Made by a program: the position numbers and the translations under genes
Source of the DNA: Acinetobacter cumulans
Lineage (GTDB): Bacteria; Pseudomonadota; Gammaproteobacteria; Pseudomonadales; Moraxellaceae
Length of the DNA stretch: 64,000 nucleotides
Assembly: GCF_003024525.3 (NCBI RefSeq)
Contig: NZ_CP035934.2
Location: forward strand, 372,001-436,000
Reading direction: 5' to 3'
Notes under the pieces: model-generated
The model's input: the letters and a program-made list of their open reading frames with translations, nothing else
Database searches by the model: none
What the model was told of the DNA's origin: nothing
Shown: positions 46,233-55,472 of the stretch, one piece after another
How positions within the stretch are numbered: the first letter of the stretch is position 1
Layout: each line of letters begins with the position of its first letter

Positions 46233-46973
46233 ATGTTTTTTGCAGTCATAACGCTTTTTCCTGAAATGTTTGAAGCGATTACAGCCTACGGTATTAGCGG
46301 GCGCGCAGCAAAGAAAGAGATAGTACAAGTCCATTGTATTAATCCTCGTGAATTTGCTGAGGGCAATTACAAACGAGTGGATGAACGTCCATTTGGTGGT
46401 GGCCCAGGTATGGTGATGATGGCTGAGCCTTTGGCAAAAGCAATCCACCGTGCTAAAGAGCTTGCAACGCAAGCGGGTGCAGTTCGTGTTCCTGTGGTGT
46501 ATATGTCACCACAAGGGCAAACCTTAAATGAACCAGCAGTACAAGACTTTGTCGAATATGACGGACTGATTGTGCTCTGCGGTCGTTATGAAGGAGTCGA
46601 TGAGCGTTTGATCCAAAAATATGTTGATCAGGAATGGTCCATAGGGGATTACGTTTTATCTGGCGGTGAACTCCCTGCGATGGTTTTATTGGACAGTATT
46701 ATTCGGAGACTTCCGGGTGCAATGTCTGATGAGCAATCACACGTACAAGACTCTTTTGTGGATGGTCTTTTAGATTGCCCACAATATACCAAGCCAGATC
46801 ATTTTGAAGGTTTGAATGTGCCTGAAGTTTTAAAATCTGGGCATCATGCAAATATTGAAAAATGGCGCTTTTTGCAGCGTTATCAACGGACACTTGAACG
46901 TCGGCCAGAATTGGTTGAAAAAGTAGAGTTGAGTAAGCAGCAAAAAAAATGGCTGAAAGATTCCAAGATTTAA
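46233..46973 (+). CDS. trmD: tRNA (guanine-N1)-methyltransferase TrmD
   Basis: Methylates G37 of tRNAs reading CNN codons, preventing +1 frameshifts. The 246 aa show the SPOUT trefoil-knot motifs [10 protein letters not shown] and [13 protein letters not shown], plus [11 protein letters not shown] near residues 53-63. Normal length. GAGGAG is present about 10 bases upstream. Confidence 0.98.
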   Translation: MFFAVITLFPEMFEAITAYGISGRAAKKEIVQVHCINPREFAEGNYKRVDERPFGGGPGMVMMAEPLAKAIHRAKELATQAGAVRVPVVYMSPQGQTLNEPAVQDFVEYDGLIVLCGRYEGVDERLIQKYVDQEWSIGDYVLSGGELPAMVLLDSIIRRLPGAMSDEQSHVQDSFVDGLLDCPQYTKPDHFEGLNVPEVLKSGHHANIEKWRFLQRYQRTLERRPELVEKVELSKQQKKWLKDSKI

Positions 46974-47115
46974 AATTTTTTAAATCTTATTATTAGGCTC
47001 TTTATATTTTGAAGCGGTCAAGTATAAAGGGAAAGTCAATCGGGTCTATGCGCTTTAGCCTCTAGCCCCAGTGGATCTCAGACCTCTTCTGGCCCACACA
47101 AATTGGAGATACCCC

Positions 47116-47490
47116 ATGAGCGGTAAGCATCCTTTAATTCAAGCAATTGAAAACGCACAACTTAAACAAGATATTCCAGCTTTTGCTCCAGGTGACACTG
47201 TAGTTGTTCAAGTAAAAGTAAAAGAAGGTGAGCGTGAACGTCTTCAGGCATTTGAAGGTGTTGTAATTGCTAAGAAAAACCGTGGTTTGAACTCTGCGTT
47301 CACAGTACGTAAAATTTCTAGCGGTGTTGGTGTTGAGCGTGTTTTCCAAACTCACTCTCCAATCGTTGCTGGTATCGAAGTGAAACGTCGTGGTGATGTT
47401 CGTCGTGCTAAACTTTACTACCTACGTGAATTGTCTGGTAAAGCTGCGCGTATTCGCGAAAAATTACCAGCTCGTAAAGTTAAAGCTTAA
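47116..47490 (+). CDS. rplS: 50S ribosomal protein L19
   Basis: A 124 aa L19, with start at ATG 47116 (M-S-G-K-H-P-L-I) preceded by GGAG; the frame extends upstream to 47071 without a ribosome binding site. Conserved [12 protein letters not shown] and [10 protein letters not shown] are present. The 142-base gap after trmD is longer than others in the operon and could hold a leader structure, but none was convincing. Confidence 0.97.
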   Translation: MSGKHPLIQAIENAQLKQDIPAFAPGDTVVVQVKVKEGERERLQAFEGVVIAKKNRGLNSAFTVRKISSGVGVERVFQTHSPIVAGIEVKRRGDVRRAKLYYLRELSGKAARIREKLPARKVKA

Positions 47491-47511
47491 TTTTAAGTTT
47501 TATACGAGTGA

Positions 47512-47539
47512 AAAAAATGCGCCATCTGGCGCATTTTTT
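47512..47539. terminator. Bidirectional terminator between rplS and lipase 1
   Basis: AAAAAATGCGCC-ATCT-GGCGCATTTTTT is a 12-bp stem with T-runs in both directions; rplS and the convergent lipase both end here. Confidence 0.92.
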
Positions 47540-47550
47540 ATTTCAATATT

Positions 47551-48510
47551 TTATAAGCCTTGTAATTTTAAGCGATTCGCGTGTTGTCTAAATACCGCAA
47601 CGGGGTCTGGTGCAAATAACCCTTTTAAGCCGAGCACTTGATTGACTTCATCGAAATGGTTCCATTTATAGTCATCACGAACGGTCAGGCCTAATTTACT
47701 ACTACAACGACTGACTAAGCCATCATTGGGTTGGCCACTAAAGGCAATTGGACCCAAGGCTGTAAAAATTGTGTCTGGGTCAAGTAAATTGGTGGTATTC
47801 GAAACGCCCGTCCAAGAATAAAAGCGAATACCGTTGGCGAGGCTAGCTCCATCACTGCAGGCCGTCGTTGGCATGCCCAGTGGGAACTTGGCATTAAATT
47901 CAGCGACACCTTGTTTAGCCATACTATAAATTGAAGCTTTAAAATTAGAAGGTAAGTTTGACTGCTGTGCCCAATTAATGACAGGTGTCATGAGTGCATC
48001 CATTACAATGCCTAAAGTCCCATTTAGAATAGGGACACTTTGCACTAAATCTGCTACAGGAGAGCCATTATTAGTTCCTGCAATGGAGGTCACGGAAGCC
48101 ACTAAATCAGGTCGTACACCTGCAATATAACGTGCAGTTGGGCCACCATGACTATGACCGATTAAGTTCACTTTAGGTTTTCCTGTAATGGCAATAACCT
48201 CTTCCACTTGGTCTAAGAGTTGTTCACCACGAACTTCGATCGACTCGAGTGGTGATATTTGAGAGGCATAAATTGTGGCATTGTGACGTGCGAGGTCTGG
48301 TAAGACTTGATACCAATAATCGAGCCCAAAAGTTGCACCGCCTAAGCGGTTAAAGCCGAACATACCATGTACCAGCAAAATCGGATATTTGGTTTCTGCA
48401 TAATGATCAATTTTTGTTGTGGGCGGAGCTTGTTGTATGCCTGCAGTTGCATGTGCAGCATTTAAACTTAAGCAACTCAAGAGAAGGGTACAGACTATTT
48501 TTCCATTCAT
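47551..48510 (-). CDS. Secreted triacylglycerol lipase, family I.1 (copy 1)
   Basis: A 319 aa alpha/beta-hydrolase of the Pseudomonas LipA type. A signal peptide ends near A-H-A-T-A. Oxyanion region V-H-G-M-F-G-F, nucleophile elbow G-H-S120-H-G-G, acidic residue within N-D-G-L-V-S-R-C and catalytic His in N-H-F-D-E-V-N-Q. Two cysteines (T-A-C-S-D, S-R-C-S-S) should form the family disulfide. It ends R-Q-H-A-N-R-L-K-L-Q-G-L. Such lipases need a membrane foldase (encoded at 52439-53470) and the type II secretion system. It is the most downstream of four tandem copies. Confidence 0.93.
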   Translation of the reverse strand: MNGKIVCTLLLSCLSLNAAHATAGIQQAPPTTKIDHYAETKYPILLVHGMFGFNRLGGATFGLDYWYQVLPDLARHNATIYASQISPLESIEVRGEQLLDQVEEVIAITGKPKVNLIGHSHGGPTARYIAGVRPDLVASVTSIAGTNNGSPVADLVQSVPILNGTLGIVMDALMTPVINWAQQSNLPSNFKASIYSMAKQGVAEFNAKFPLGMPTTACSDGASLANGIRFYSWTGVSNTTNLLDPDTIFTALGPIAFSGQPNDGLVSRCSSKLGLTVRDDYKWNHFDEVNQVLGLKGLFAPDPVAVFRQHANRLKLQGL

Positions 48511-48669
48511 GGACGGATTCCTTTTTTAACTTTTTTTGTTTTCAATGATGCGTTCAGTTGGGTGGTAGGCGGGGCTGAATTTTTGCTGCATGGATAGAGG
48601 TGCAAAAATTATATGTGTGGCTGAGCTATTTGTTTAAATATGTTAGCCACGACATTGCCCCCATTCTTG

Positions 48670-49647
48670 TTATAAACCTTGCAGTTTTAAGCGATTGGCA
48701 TGTTGACGGTAAATATCGACTGCGCTCGGTGCGAAAATACTCTTTAAGCCCAACACGTGGTTGATTTCGTCAAAATGATTCCATTTATAGGTATCTCGGA
48801 TCACTTTACCAAAGCGTGCATCACAGCGTGCTACGACACCATCATTGTCGCCACCGTTATTAATTAACAGTGAAGCTGTAGCGGCAATATAATCGGATGG
48901 GTCTAATACGGTATTGAGTGCGTTATTTCCCATAAAGGAGTAATTATAAATGCCAGCTGTGCTGTATGCGCCTTCAGCACAATATGCTGTAGGAACACCA
49001 GCAGGGAAGCGTTGATTAAAGGCGGCTGAGCCAGCAATACTTAAGCTTTTGAGGGCGGCTTTTGAGTCATGGGGGAATTCAGTTGGGTTAAGACCTTGTG
49101 CAAATGTAATCACAGGCGAGACTAAACTATCGAACACGGCACGGACTGGATATTCTAATGGCGTGTTTTCAATATTTAACACCAGATCTGCAATTTTGGC
49201 GCCTTGATTGGGGGAGGCAATGGTGGTCAGTGAGGCAACTTTATTGGGTGCAACGCCTGCAACATAGCGTATAGATTGCCCTCCATGTGAGTGACCAATT
49301 AAGTTCACTTTGGGCTGGCCTGTTAGAGCAATAATTTCATCAACCTGCTGGAGTAATTGTTCCCCACGGATCTCGCTTGAATTCATGGGTGAAACAGATG
49401 TAGACCAGACATTGCCACCATTACGCGCAAGGTCGGGTAAAATTTGATAGAAATAGTCGACGCCAATAACACTACCGAAACCAAATAAACCATGTGCAAA
49501 GACCATTGGATATTTGGTTTGAGCATAGTTGCTGATCTGGGTTTTAGCGCTGGTTTGTTGCGTAGCTGAAGCTGCATAGGTTGGGCTATATGCAATACTA
49601 GTGCATAAAGTAAGGCATAGCAGACTTCCTTTGATTTTCTGGTTCAT
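48670..49647 (-). CDS. Secreted triacylglycerol lipase, family I.1 (copy 2)
   Basis: A 325 aa paralogue of its neighbours. The signal peptide ends around S-P-T-Y-A-A-S. The elbow is G-H-S120-H-G-G followed by Q-S-I-R; N-D-G-V-V-A-R-C and N-H-F-D-E-I-N-H complete the active site. AAAGGATG precedes the ATG. No terminator was found in the 159 bases before copy 1, so copies 2 and 1 may be co-transcribed. The C-terminal 12 residues equal those of the other copies. Confidence 0.93.
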   Translation of the reverse strand: MNQKIKGSLLCLTLCTSIAYSPTYAASATQQTSAKTQISNYAQTKYPMVFAHGLFGFGSVIGVDYFYQILPDLARNGGNVWSTSVSPMNSSEIRGEQLLQQVDEIIALTGQPKVNLIGHSHGGQSIRYVAGVAPNKVASLTTIASPNQGAKIADLVLNIENTPLEYPVRAVFDSLVSPVITFAQGLNPTEFPHDSKAALKSLSIAGSAAFNQRFPAGVPTAYCAEGAYSTAGIYNYSFMGNNALNTVLDPSDYIAATASLLINNGGDNDGVVARCDARFGKVIRDTYKWNHFDEINHVLGLKSIFAPSAVDIYRQHANRLKLQGL

Positions 49648-49810
49648 GTCACATCCTTTATTTTTGTTTTGATCTGACAGAGGATGTTGTTACACACTCA
49701 GTAAGCATGGTGCTTATGGCGTGTTGACAATACATCATGTCAAAAACAGTATAGGCTGAAAAACAATTAATAATGTGATCTAGTCGACAGAATGCAAAAG
49801 TGAAATGTAA

Positions 49811-49845
49811 ATAAAATAAAGAAGCCCAACATGAGGGTTGGGCTT
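49811..49845 (-). terminator. Intrinsic terminator of lipase copy 3
   Basis: AAGCCCAAC-CCTCAT-GTTGGGCTT on the minus strand followed by a T-rich tail, 25 bases after the stop. Confidence 0.8.
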
Positions 49846-49869
49846 GCGGATTGCTTAAAATATAAGTCT

Positions 49870-50838
49870 TTATAAACCCTGAAGTTTTAAGCGGTTGGCA
49901 TGTTGGCGATAAACATCAACAGGATCTGGTGCGAATAAAGCTTTTAAGCCGAGTACTTGGTTAACTTCATCTAGATGGTTCCAATTGTAATTATCACGAA
50001 TGGTTTTACCAAACTTTGCGCTACATTTAGACACTAAGCCATCATTGTCTTTTCCGCCATCAATGAGCAATGCAGTAACTTTGAGTGCAGAGTCTAAATC
50101 TAAAACATTGGTGACTTGACCTACACCTGTAAATGAATAGTTGTAGATGCCTTTTTCTACACTATTACCATCACCACATGCAGTTTTAGGTAGGCCAAGC
50201 GGGAATTGGGCATTAAATTTGGCTGAGCCTGCTAAGGTTAAACTACTTCCTCCAGCTAAAGCATCATGTGGATAGCTATTTGGGTCTAAACCTTGTGCCC
50301 AAGTAATGGCTTTGGAAACAAAATTCACTGCGCCAACCAATGGCCCTTCAATTGGAGTACCTTCTGCTTTTAAAATCAGGTCCGCCACTGGAGAGCCCTG
50401 ATGTGGGCCAGCAATACTGGTCAGTGATGCCACGACGTCAGGACGTACCCCAGCGACATAGCGAATTGTTGGGCCACCGTGTGAATGACCGAGCAAATTG
50501 ACTTTTGATGCACCAGTTAAAGCACGAATTTCAAGGACTTGCTGTAAAAGCTGTTCACCGCGAACTTCCGTTGAGTTAAAAGGGGATACTCGTGTTGCCC
50601 AGACATTGGCACCATTACGCGCTAAATCAGGCAAAATTTGATAGAAATAATCCATTCCTAAAGTGTCAGTACCAATACTAATAAAACCGCCCATCCCATG
50701 GTTAAAAACAATAGGATATTTTGTTTTGGCATAGCTAGAGCTGACTTTACTTTCAGTCACTTGAGTGGCCTGAGTCGCCATTGCACTGTTGATGCAAAGT
50801 AAAGAAATGAGACTCGCGGATAAAATTTTAAATTTCAT
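49870..50838 (-). CDS. Secreted triacylglycerol lipase, family I.1 (copy 3)
   Basis: A 322 aa paralogue. Start at ATG 50838 (M-K-F-K-I-L-S) with AGGAT upstream; a longer frame adds six residues that do not fit a signal peptide start. Signal peptide ends near N-S-A-M-A-T. Ser119 in G-H-S-H-G-G, N-D-G-L-V-S-K-C, N-H-L-D-E-V-N-Q with the catalytic His. It has its own terminator. It is closest in the C-terminal half to copies 1 and 2. Confidence 0.93.
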   Translation of the reverse strand: MKFKILSASLISLLCINSAMATQATQVTESKVSSSYAKTKYPIVFNHGMGGFISIGTDTLGMDYFYQILPDLARNGANVWATRVSPFNSTEVRGEQLLQQVLEIRALTGASKVNLLGHSHGGPTIRYVAGVRPDVVASLTSIAGPHQGSPVADLILKAEGTPIEGPLVGAVNFVSKAITWAQGLDPNSYPHDALAGGSSLTLAGSAKFNAQFPLGLPKTACGDGNSVEKGIYNYSFTGVGQVTNVLDLDSALKVTALLIDGGKDNDGLVSKCSAKFGKTIRDNYNWNHLDEVNQVLGLKALFAPDPVDVYRQHANRLKLQGL

Positions 50839-50990
50839 ATTGTGATCATCCTGCATGGTTTTTTAGTTTTATAAATCTGACAATTCAATTTGTCATGAAT
50901 ATAAAAGCAGTCGTAACAATGATTTGCAAACGATGCTGGATGATCGTTTTAGAGAGTTGTAACAATTATTAACAACGTAAAAAACAGACA

Positions 50991-51020
50991 AAAAAAAGCC
51001 CCTGAATTATTTCAGGGGCC
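50991..51020 (-). terminator. Intrinsic terminator of lipase copy 4
   Basis: On the minus strand GCCCCTGAA-ATAA-TTCAGGGGC is followed by seven T, 13 bases after the stop. Confidence 0.9.
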
Positions 51021-51032
51021 TGATTGTCATGC

Positions 51033-52043
51033 TTATAAACCCTGAAGTTTTAAGCGGTTTGCATGTTGACGATACAATGCAACAGGGTCTTGAGCAAAGA
51101 CACCAGTTAAACCAAATAGCATATTTGCTAAGTCGGTGTGGTTCAGTTTGTAGCTGTCGTTAATGACTTTACCCATGTATGCGCTACAACGTGACACCAT
51201 ACCGTCGTTGTCTTTGTTGCCATAAGACAATGGCCCTAACTGCATAAGGATTGTGTCTAAATCAAGTAGGTTGGTGGTTTGTGCAACGCCTGTCCATGAG
51301 TAGTAGTAAATGCCTTTACGGTCTACATTACTCAAAGATTTATTACAGTTTTCAGTTGCAGACAATACACCATCATTTACAGCTGATTTTGCAACTGTCG
51401 CATTGAAATTTGCAGATTCAGTTTGAGTTAATGATTTCATTGATGCATCAAAATCAATGCCCAACTCAGGCTTCAATTGTGCCAGTGCAATCAATGGGCC
51501 GACAATATAGTCACCTAAAATATTGAATGCAGTACGGCTCAGCTTATTATTTTGAATGTCATCCGCCACTTTAGAACCGTGGTAAGTACCTGCAACACCT
51601 GTAATTGAGGCAATATACTGTGGGCGCGTAGAAGAGACATAAAGTACTGTTGGACCACCGTGCGAGTGACCAATCAAGTTCACTTTATTTTTACCCGTAA
51701 TTGCCATTACATCTTCAACTTGAGTAATCAGTTGTTCACCACGGTATGCCGTTGTGTTGGCTGGTGATAATTGTGCTGCAAATACAGTTGAACCATTACG
51801 TGCCATATCTGGAAGGATTTGGTACCAATAGTCCATGTTAAAGCTTTCATTGCCAATACGTGACCAACCTAACCAACCATGTACCATAAGAATAGGGTAT
51901 TTGGTTTTAGCATAGTCAGACTTTGCCGTTTCTTTAACTTGTAAAACACTTGGCGCTGCTTGTGTAGTTGCAGTTATACCCATTGTGAAAGTTGCTAATG
52001 TTGCTAGAGAGGCCATCTTGGCCATTGTTTTGAAAGATCGCAT
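51033..52043 (-). CDS. Secreted triacylglycerol lipase, family I.1 (copy 4)
   Basis: A 336 aa lipase, the most divergent of the four. ATG 52043 (M-R-S-F-K-T) has AAAGGA upstream; the frame stays open 16 codons further without a signal. The signal peptide ends in T-T-Q-A-A-P. The elbow is G-H-S127-H-G-G-P-T; N-D-G-M-V-S-R-C supplies the Asp; the His segment is N-H-T-D-L-A-N, different from N-H-(F/L)-D-E-(V/I)-N in the others. It lies nearest the foldase gene, separated by 395 bases. Confidence 0.93.
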   Translation of the reverse strand: MRSFKTMAKMASLATLATFTMGITATTQAAPSVLQVKETAKSDYAKTKYPILMVHGWLGWSRIGNESFNMDYWYQILPDMARNGSTVFAAQLSPANTTAYRGEQLITQVEDVMAITGKNKVNLIGHSHGGPTVLYVSSTRPQYIASITGVAGTYHGSKVADDIQNNKLSRTAFNILGDYIVGPLIALAQLKPELGIDFDASMKSLTQTESANFNATVAKSAVNDGVLSATENCNKSLSNVDRKGIYYYSWTGVAQTTNLLDLDTILMQLGPLSYGNKDNDGMVSRCSAYMGKVINDSYKLNHTDLANMLFGLTGVFAQDPVALYRQHANRLKLQGL

Positions 52044-52081
52044 ACACGTTCCTTTGTCTGTGTTGTTGTTATCGCTATTTT

Positions 52082-52111
52082 TATAAATCACAGCACGCCT
52101 GTTTTCATCAA
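52082..52111 (-). promoter_or_regulatory. Possible promoter of lipase copy 4
   Basis: On the minus strand TTGATG (52111-52106) and TTTATA (52087-52082) are 18 bases apart, 39 bases before the start codon. Confidence 0.4.
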
Positions 52112-52206
52112 ATTTGAATCATTCAAATGGGCTTGAGGAAAAACCAAACGGGTGCTGATTGAACACATGTTAATGCCCAGTTATTTTTCCATGCTGACTT
52201 GTTTAA

Positions 52207-52256
52207 ACCATGTCATTTTGGGACATGATATGTCTGTGAATGACATTTATAGTCAT
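52207..52256. repeat. Clustered TGTC/GACA dyads upstream of lipase 4
   Basis: CATGTC (52209-52214), the 13-base palindrome GACAT-GAT-ATGTC (52222-52234), and further TGACAT and GTCAT copies follow at intervals up to about 52256. They lie about 100-150 bases before the predicted lipase 4 promoter. Apart from this cluster the 395-base gap 52044-52438 shows no gene I can support. An operator is possible; chance in AT-rich DNA cannot be excluded. Confidence 0.3.
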
Positions 52257-52382
52257 AATTTTTGCTTAAAAAACATACTGAAAATGAACATTACAGTGAA
52301 TGTTATTTCATCAATGTATAGGTGGTTTGTTGTTGTAGCAGAATAAGTAAATTTTATTGTCGTTAAAATGGTTTTTAAAACT

Positions 52383-52416
52383 AAAAAAAGCCCTGTGTTG
52401 AAGACCACAGGGCTTT
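52383..52416 (-). terminator. Intrinsic terminator of the lipase foldase gene
   Basis: AAAGCCCTGTG-N8-CACAGGGCTTT stem with TTTTTTT on the minus strand, 22 bases after the stop. Confidence 0.9.
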
Positions 52417-52438
52417 AATGGGTGATACAAGCAAAAGC

Positions 52439-53470
52439 TTAATCACTAAATGGGAGTTTTTCACCTTGGTCATGTAGCGTTTCGAAGGTGTTTAAACGGA
52501 GTTGGTCTTCTTTGCTTTGGAAGTGTTGACTACGTAATTGTTGAACGGCTTGTTGCTTGGCACTGTCGCTCATGCCACTTTTCATAATGCTGTCACGAGC
52601 TGTTAGATACTCATTGACGTTATTTTTCCAATCCGAGCGCTGTGTATCGAGTGTTTCTAAACGCTGAGTCGCTTCTGGGCCGACCAAGCTGAGACGCATA
52701 TTGCGAATCTCTTCGGCTGAACCACCACGTGCTTTAATGTCCGCAGTGAGTTTTCTTAAGTCTTCTAGCTTATTAATTTGCTCGAGGTTCTCTTTCCAGT
52801 CTTCAGGAAGTTCATCAAACAAATCTTTCAGTTTTTTGGCTTTTTCAGTTTCACTCAGTTTTTTATCATGAATGACATCTAAGCGGTTTAGGGTGTACAG
52901 ATGATAAGTATTTTCAGTACCAAATAAACCCTCAATTTCATAATCTGAAAAGTGCTGCTTGCGTAGGTTTTGGGTACTGCTAAAAATAGCACGGTAGTAT
53001 TTCGGATCATTTGGATCAATATTAGGTGCTTGTAACTGACCAAGCGCTTCGCGGTAGTCCATATAGCGTTTCCACAAATCTAAAATTTGTGAAAGGGCAG
53101 GTTCTTTATGGGTCTTTTGCATATAAGCTTGGAAATCTTTTTTGATTTGATCCAAACTTTTTTCGCCGTATTGGGTAATGAAATATTCAAAACAGTTACG
53201 GGTTTGTTCATTCACAATTAATCGGTTAGAACTGTCCATGGTCATCTGGCAGTTAATTTGCGTATCTTGTTGGCTTTTACTCATAAAGCCCGGGCCTGCA
53301 CTGGCATCGCTTGCCGATGCCGTGTTGGCTTCACTATTTGGGTTTAGTGCGACATCTTGATTTTGTTGACTTGCATTTGATGTAGAAGTGTTCGGCGAAA
53401 GCCAGAAAATTAAAGCAACGATGGCAATAATGACAGCAACGACAATCAACCATAACTTATTTTTTTGCAT
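52439..53470 (-). CDS. lifO: Lipase secretion chaperone (foldase, LifO/LipB type)
   Basis: A 343 aa membrane-anchored steric chaperone that folds family I.1 lipases in the periplasm before type II export. One N-terminal transmembrane helix (about residues 7-24), a Ser/Asn/Ala-rich linker to about residue 75, then an all-helical body rich in Glu/Lys/Gln. The family motif R-x-x-F-D/E-Y-F region is seen as R-N-C-F-E-Y-F-I near 86-93, and R-A-I-F-S-S-T-Q fits the second conserved segment. One foldase accompanies four lipase genes. It has its own terminator, so it is not simply co-transcribed with the lipases. Confidence 0.9.
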   Translation of the reverse strand: MQKNKLWLIVVAVIIAIVALIFWLSPNTSTSNASQQNQDVALNPNSEANTASASDASAGPGFMSKSQQDTQINCQMTMDSSNRLIVNEQTRNCFEYFITQYGEKSLDQIKKDFQAYMQKTHKEPALSQILDLWKRYMDYREALGQLQAPNIDPNDPKYYRAIFSSTQNLRKQHFSDYEIEGLFGTENTYHLYTLNRLDVIHDKKLSETEKAKKLKDLFDELPEDWKENLEQINKLEDLRKLTADIKARGGSAEEIRNMRLSLVGPEATQRLETLDTQRSDWKNNVNEYLTARDSIMKSGMSDSAKQQAVQQLRSQHFQSKEDQLRLNTFETLHDQGEKLPFSD

Positions 53471-53613
53471 ATCCTAATGCACCTTATTCCTATTGTATTT
53501 GTTTTAGAATCATTTTGGTTGCTCAGAATATGCCATAAAAGTCGTACAAAATCACAGAAATGTTGTAAATATTGGGTTAACATTGCGCAGGATTTCCCTC
53601 GCTTAGTGTGATT

Positions 53614-54519
53614 ATGAAAGCATCTTCTCCTAAAATTCAGCGCCGTGCGATTAGTGGCGTATTCCTTCTAAATAAGCCACTTGGTATTAGTTCGAATGGC
53701 GCTTTGCAACGTGTTCGCTGGTTGTTCCGTGCGCATAAAGGCGGTCATACAGGTGCGCTTGATCCTTTAGCTTCAGGTCTATTGCCGATTTGTTTAGGAG
53801 AGGCCACCAAGTTTTCACATTATTTATTAGACTCAGTAAAACGCTATCAAACCACTGTATTTTTAGGTCATAGCACCACCACAGGTGATGTTGAAGGTGA
53901 GGTATTGTTAGAGCAAGCCGTCCCTGAACTGACTGAAGCGAAAGTTTTGGCTACCTTGGCTTTGTTTCAGGGGGATATTCAACAAGTCCCACCGATGTAT
54001 TCGGCTTTAAAAAAGGAAGGCCGTCCTTTGTATGAATTGGCACGTCAAGGAATTGAGATTGAGCGTGAAGCACGTCCAATACATATTGAAGCGATCGTAT
54101 TACTGTCATATACAGAGAATAGTATTACTTTAGATGTGACATGCTCAAAAGGAACCTATATTCGTGTCTTGGGTGAAGATATTGCAAAAGCTTTAGGCAC
54201 ATACGGGCATTTAACATATTTACATCGGATTAAAACTGGTCCGTTCGAGCTGATTCCAAGCTATACCATTGAGTATTTGGAAAATTTGACTGAGGAAGAG
54301 CGTGAGGCCTTGTTATTGCCTGCACATGCACCTGTATCACACTTAGTTCAAGTCCAAGTACCAGAAGGTCGTGCAGAATATTTCAGTCGTGGCATGGAAA
54401 GTAATATTGAGCATGAGGCTGTGGCAGAAGCTTTGGTGTTTGATGGTGAAAAATGTTTAGGCTTGGCTGAAATCACCGCGCAAAAACGTTTGGTTCCCAA
54501 ACGCGTTTTAAATTTGTAG
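53614..54519 (+). CDS. truB: tRNA pseudouridine-55 synthase
   Basis: Makes pseudouridine at position 55 of the T-loop in tRNAs. The start is taken at ATG 53614 (GTG 53608 is two codons earlier); neither has a strong ribosome binding site. The 301 aa have [10 protein letters not shown] and catalytic Asp in G-A-L-D-P-L-A-S-G, plus the [10 protein letters not shown] motif. In many bacteria truB follows rbfA; here it stands between lipase genes and a permease. Confidence 0.96.
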   Translation: MKASSPKIQRRAISGVFLLNKPLGISSNGALQRVRWLFRAHKGGHTGALDPLASGLLPICLGEATKFSHYLLDSVKRYQTTVFLGHSTTTGDVEGEVLLEQAVPELTEAKVLATLALFQGDIQQVPPMYSALKKEGRPLYELARQGIEIEREARPIHIEAIVLLSYTENSITLDVTCSKGTYIRVLGEDIAKALGTYGHLTYLHRIKTGPFELIPSYTIEYLENLTEEEREALLLPAHAPVSHLVQVQVPEGRAEYFSRGMESNIEHEAVAEALVFDGEKCLGLAEITAQKRLVPKRVLNL

Positions 54520-54552
54520 TTCTCCCATTTGTTTTAATAAAAGGTCAATCTT

Positions 54553-55326
54553 GTGGACATTGAAATCATCCTGACGTTGCTGTTTTTTGCGTTCTTTGCA
54601 GGCGCAATCGATGCGGCAGTCGGTGGGGGTGGCTTAATTCAAATTCCAGCTATTATGAATGCGATGCCACAGCTGTCACCTGCGACAGTTTTTGGTACCA
54701 ATAAGCTTTCATCTATTTTTGGTACAGCTTCGGCATCAGTTACGTTTTTACGTCAAGTGAAGCTACGTTGGAAATTACTTGCGGTGATCGCCAGTTGTGC
54801 TTTTGTCGCATCGTTTGCAGGTGCGGCCTGTGTATCGATGGTGCCTAAAGAAGTCTTGCGTCCGTTTGTACTTTTCATGCTGATCATTATTGCGATTTAT
54901 ACATTTTGTAAAAAGCAATTTGGCCAAGTCCATGTTCGCCAAGAATTGACACCCAAAATATTACTTTTGGCTGCGGTCGGTAGCTTAGCCATTGGCTTTT
55001 ATGACGGGATTTTTGGGCCGGGTACGGGCAGCTTCTTTATTTTCTTTTTTATTCGTTATTTAAAAGCTGACTTTTTGCATGCATCGGCGCTGTCTAAAAT
55101 TGCCAATTTAACCACCAATTTAGCCGCGCTCAGCTTTTTTGCACCCACTGGGCATGTGTTATTTGCTATTGGTGGCATGATGGCGGTGGCCAATATTTTG
55201 GGTTCCATTGTTGGGGTAAAAGCTGCGCTGAAATATGGCAGTGGGTTTATTCGAATATTGTTCTTGGTATTGGTAAGTATTTTAATTGTACGTTTGGGCT
55301 ATCAAATGATCATGGGTGAAGCCTAA
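54553..55326 (+). CDS. TSUP family (TauE/SafE-like) membrane permease
   Basis: A 257 aa protein with about eight transmembrane segments and the TSUP repeats: G-A-I-D-A-A-V-G-G-G-G-L-I-Q-I-P near residues 17-32 and G-F-Y-D-G-I-F-G-P-G-T-G-S-F near 152-165, with G-T-N-K-L-S between. This is the YfcA subgroup; substrates in the family are sulfite, sulfonates or organic anions and cannot be set here. The start is GTG with AAAGGT upstream. It follows truB by 33 bases and may be co-transcribed. Confidence 0.85.
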   Translation: MDIEIILTLLFFAFFAGAIDAAVGGGGLIQIPAIMNAMPQLSPATVFGTNKLSSIFGTASASVTFLRQVKLRWKLLAVIASCAFVASFAGAACVSMVPKEVLRPFVLFMLIIIAIYTFCKKQFGQVHVRQELTPKILLLAAVGSLAIGFYDGIFGPGTGSFFIFFFIRYLKADFLHASALSKIANLTTNLAALSFFAPTGHVLFAIGGMMAVANILGSIVGVKAALKYGSGFIRILFLVLVSILIVRLGYQMIMGEA

Positions 55327-55361
55327 ACAAAATGCTTACAAAAGCGCACTGATTTAGCGTA

Positions 55362-55403
55362 TGAAAAAAGGCTAGCCTGAAATTGATTGGGCTGGCTTTT
55401 TTT
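55362..55403 (+). terminator. Intrinsic terminator after the TSUP permease
   Basis: GCTAGCCT pairs with GGGCTGGC (two G-U pairs) and is followed by seven T; A-run on the left extends the stem. Confidence 0.7.
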
Positions 55404-55472
55404 ATGCCCACTACAATTACATTTGTATATTTTGATTGAACATATAGCCCAGCATCAGAGGTCATTAGCAAA

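Noticed and set aside
52152..52346. 64-codon plus-strand open frame between lipase 4 and the foldase
   Set aside because: No ribosome binding site and no protein-like features; the region is better seen as regulatory.
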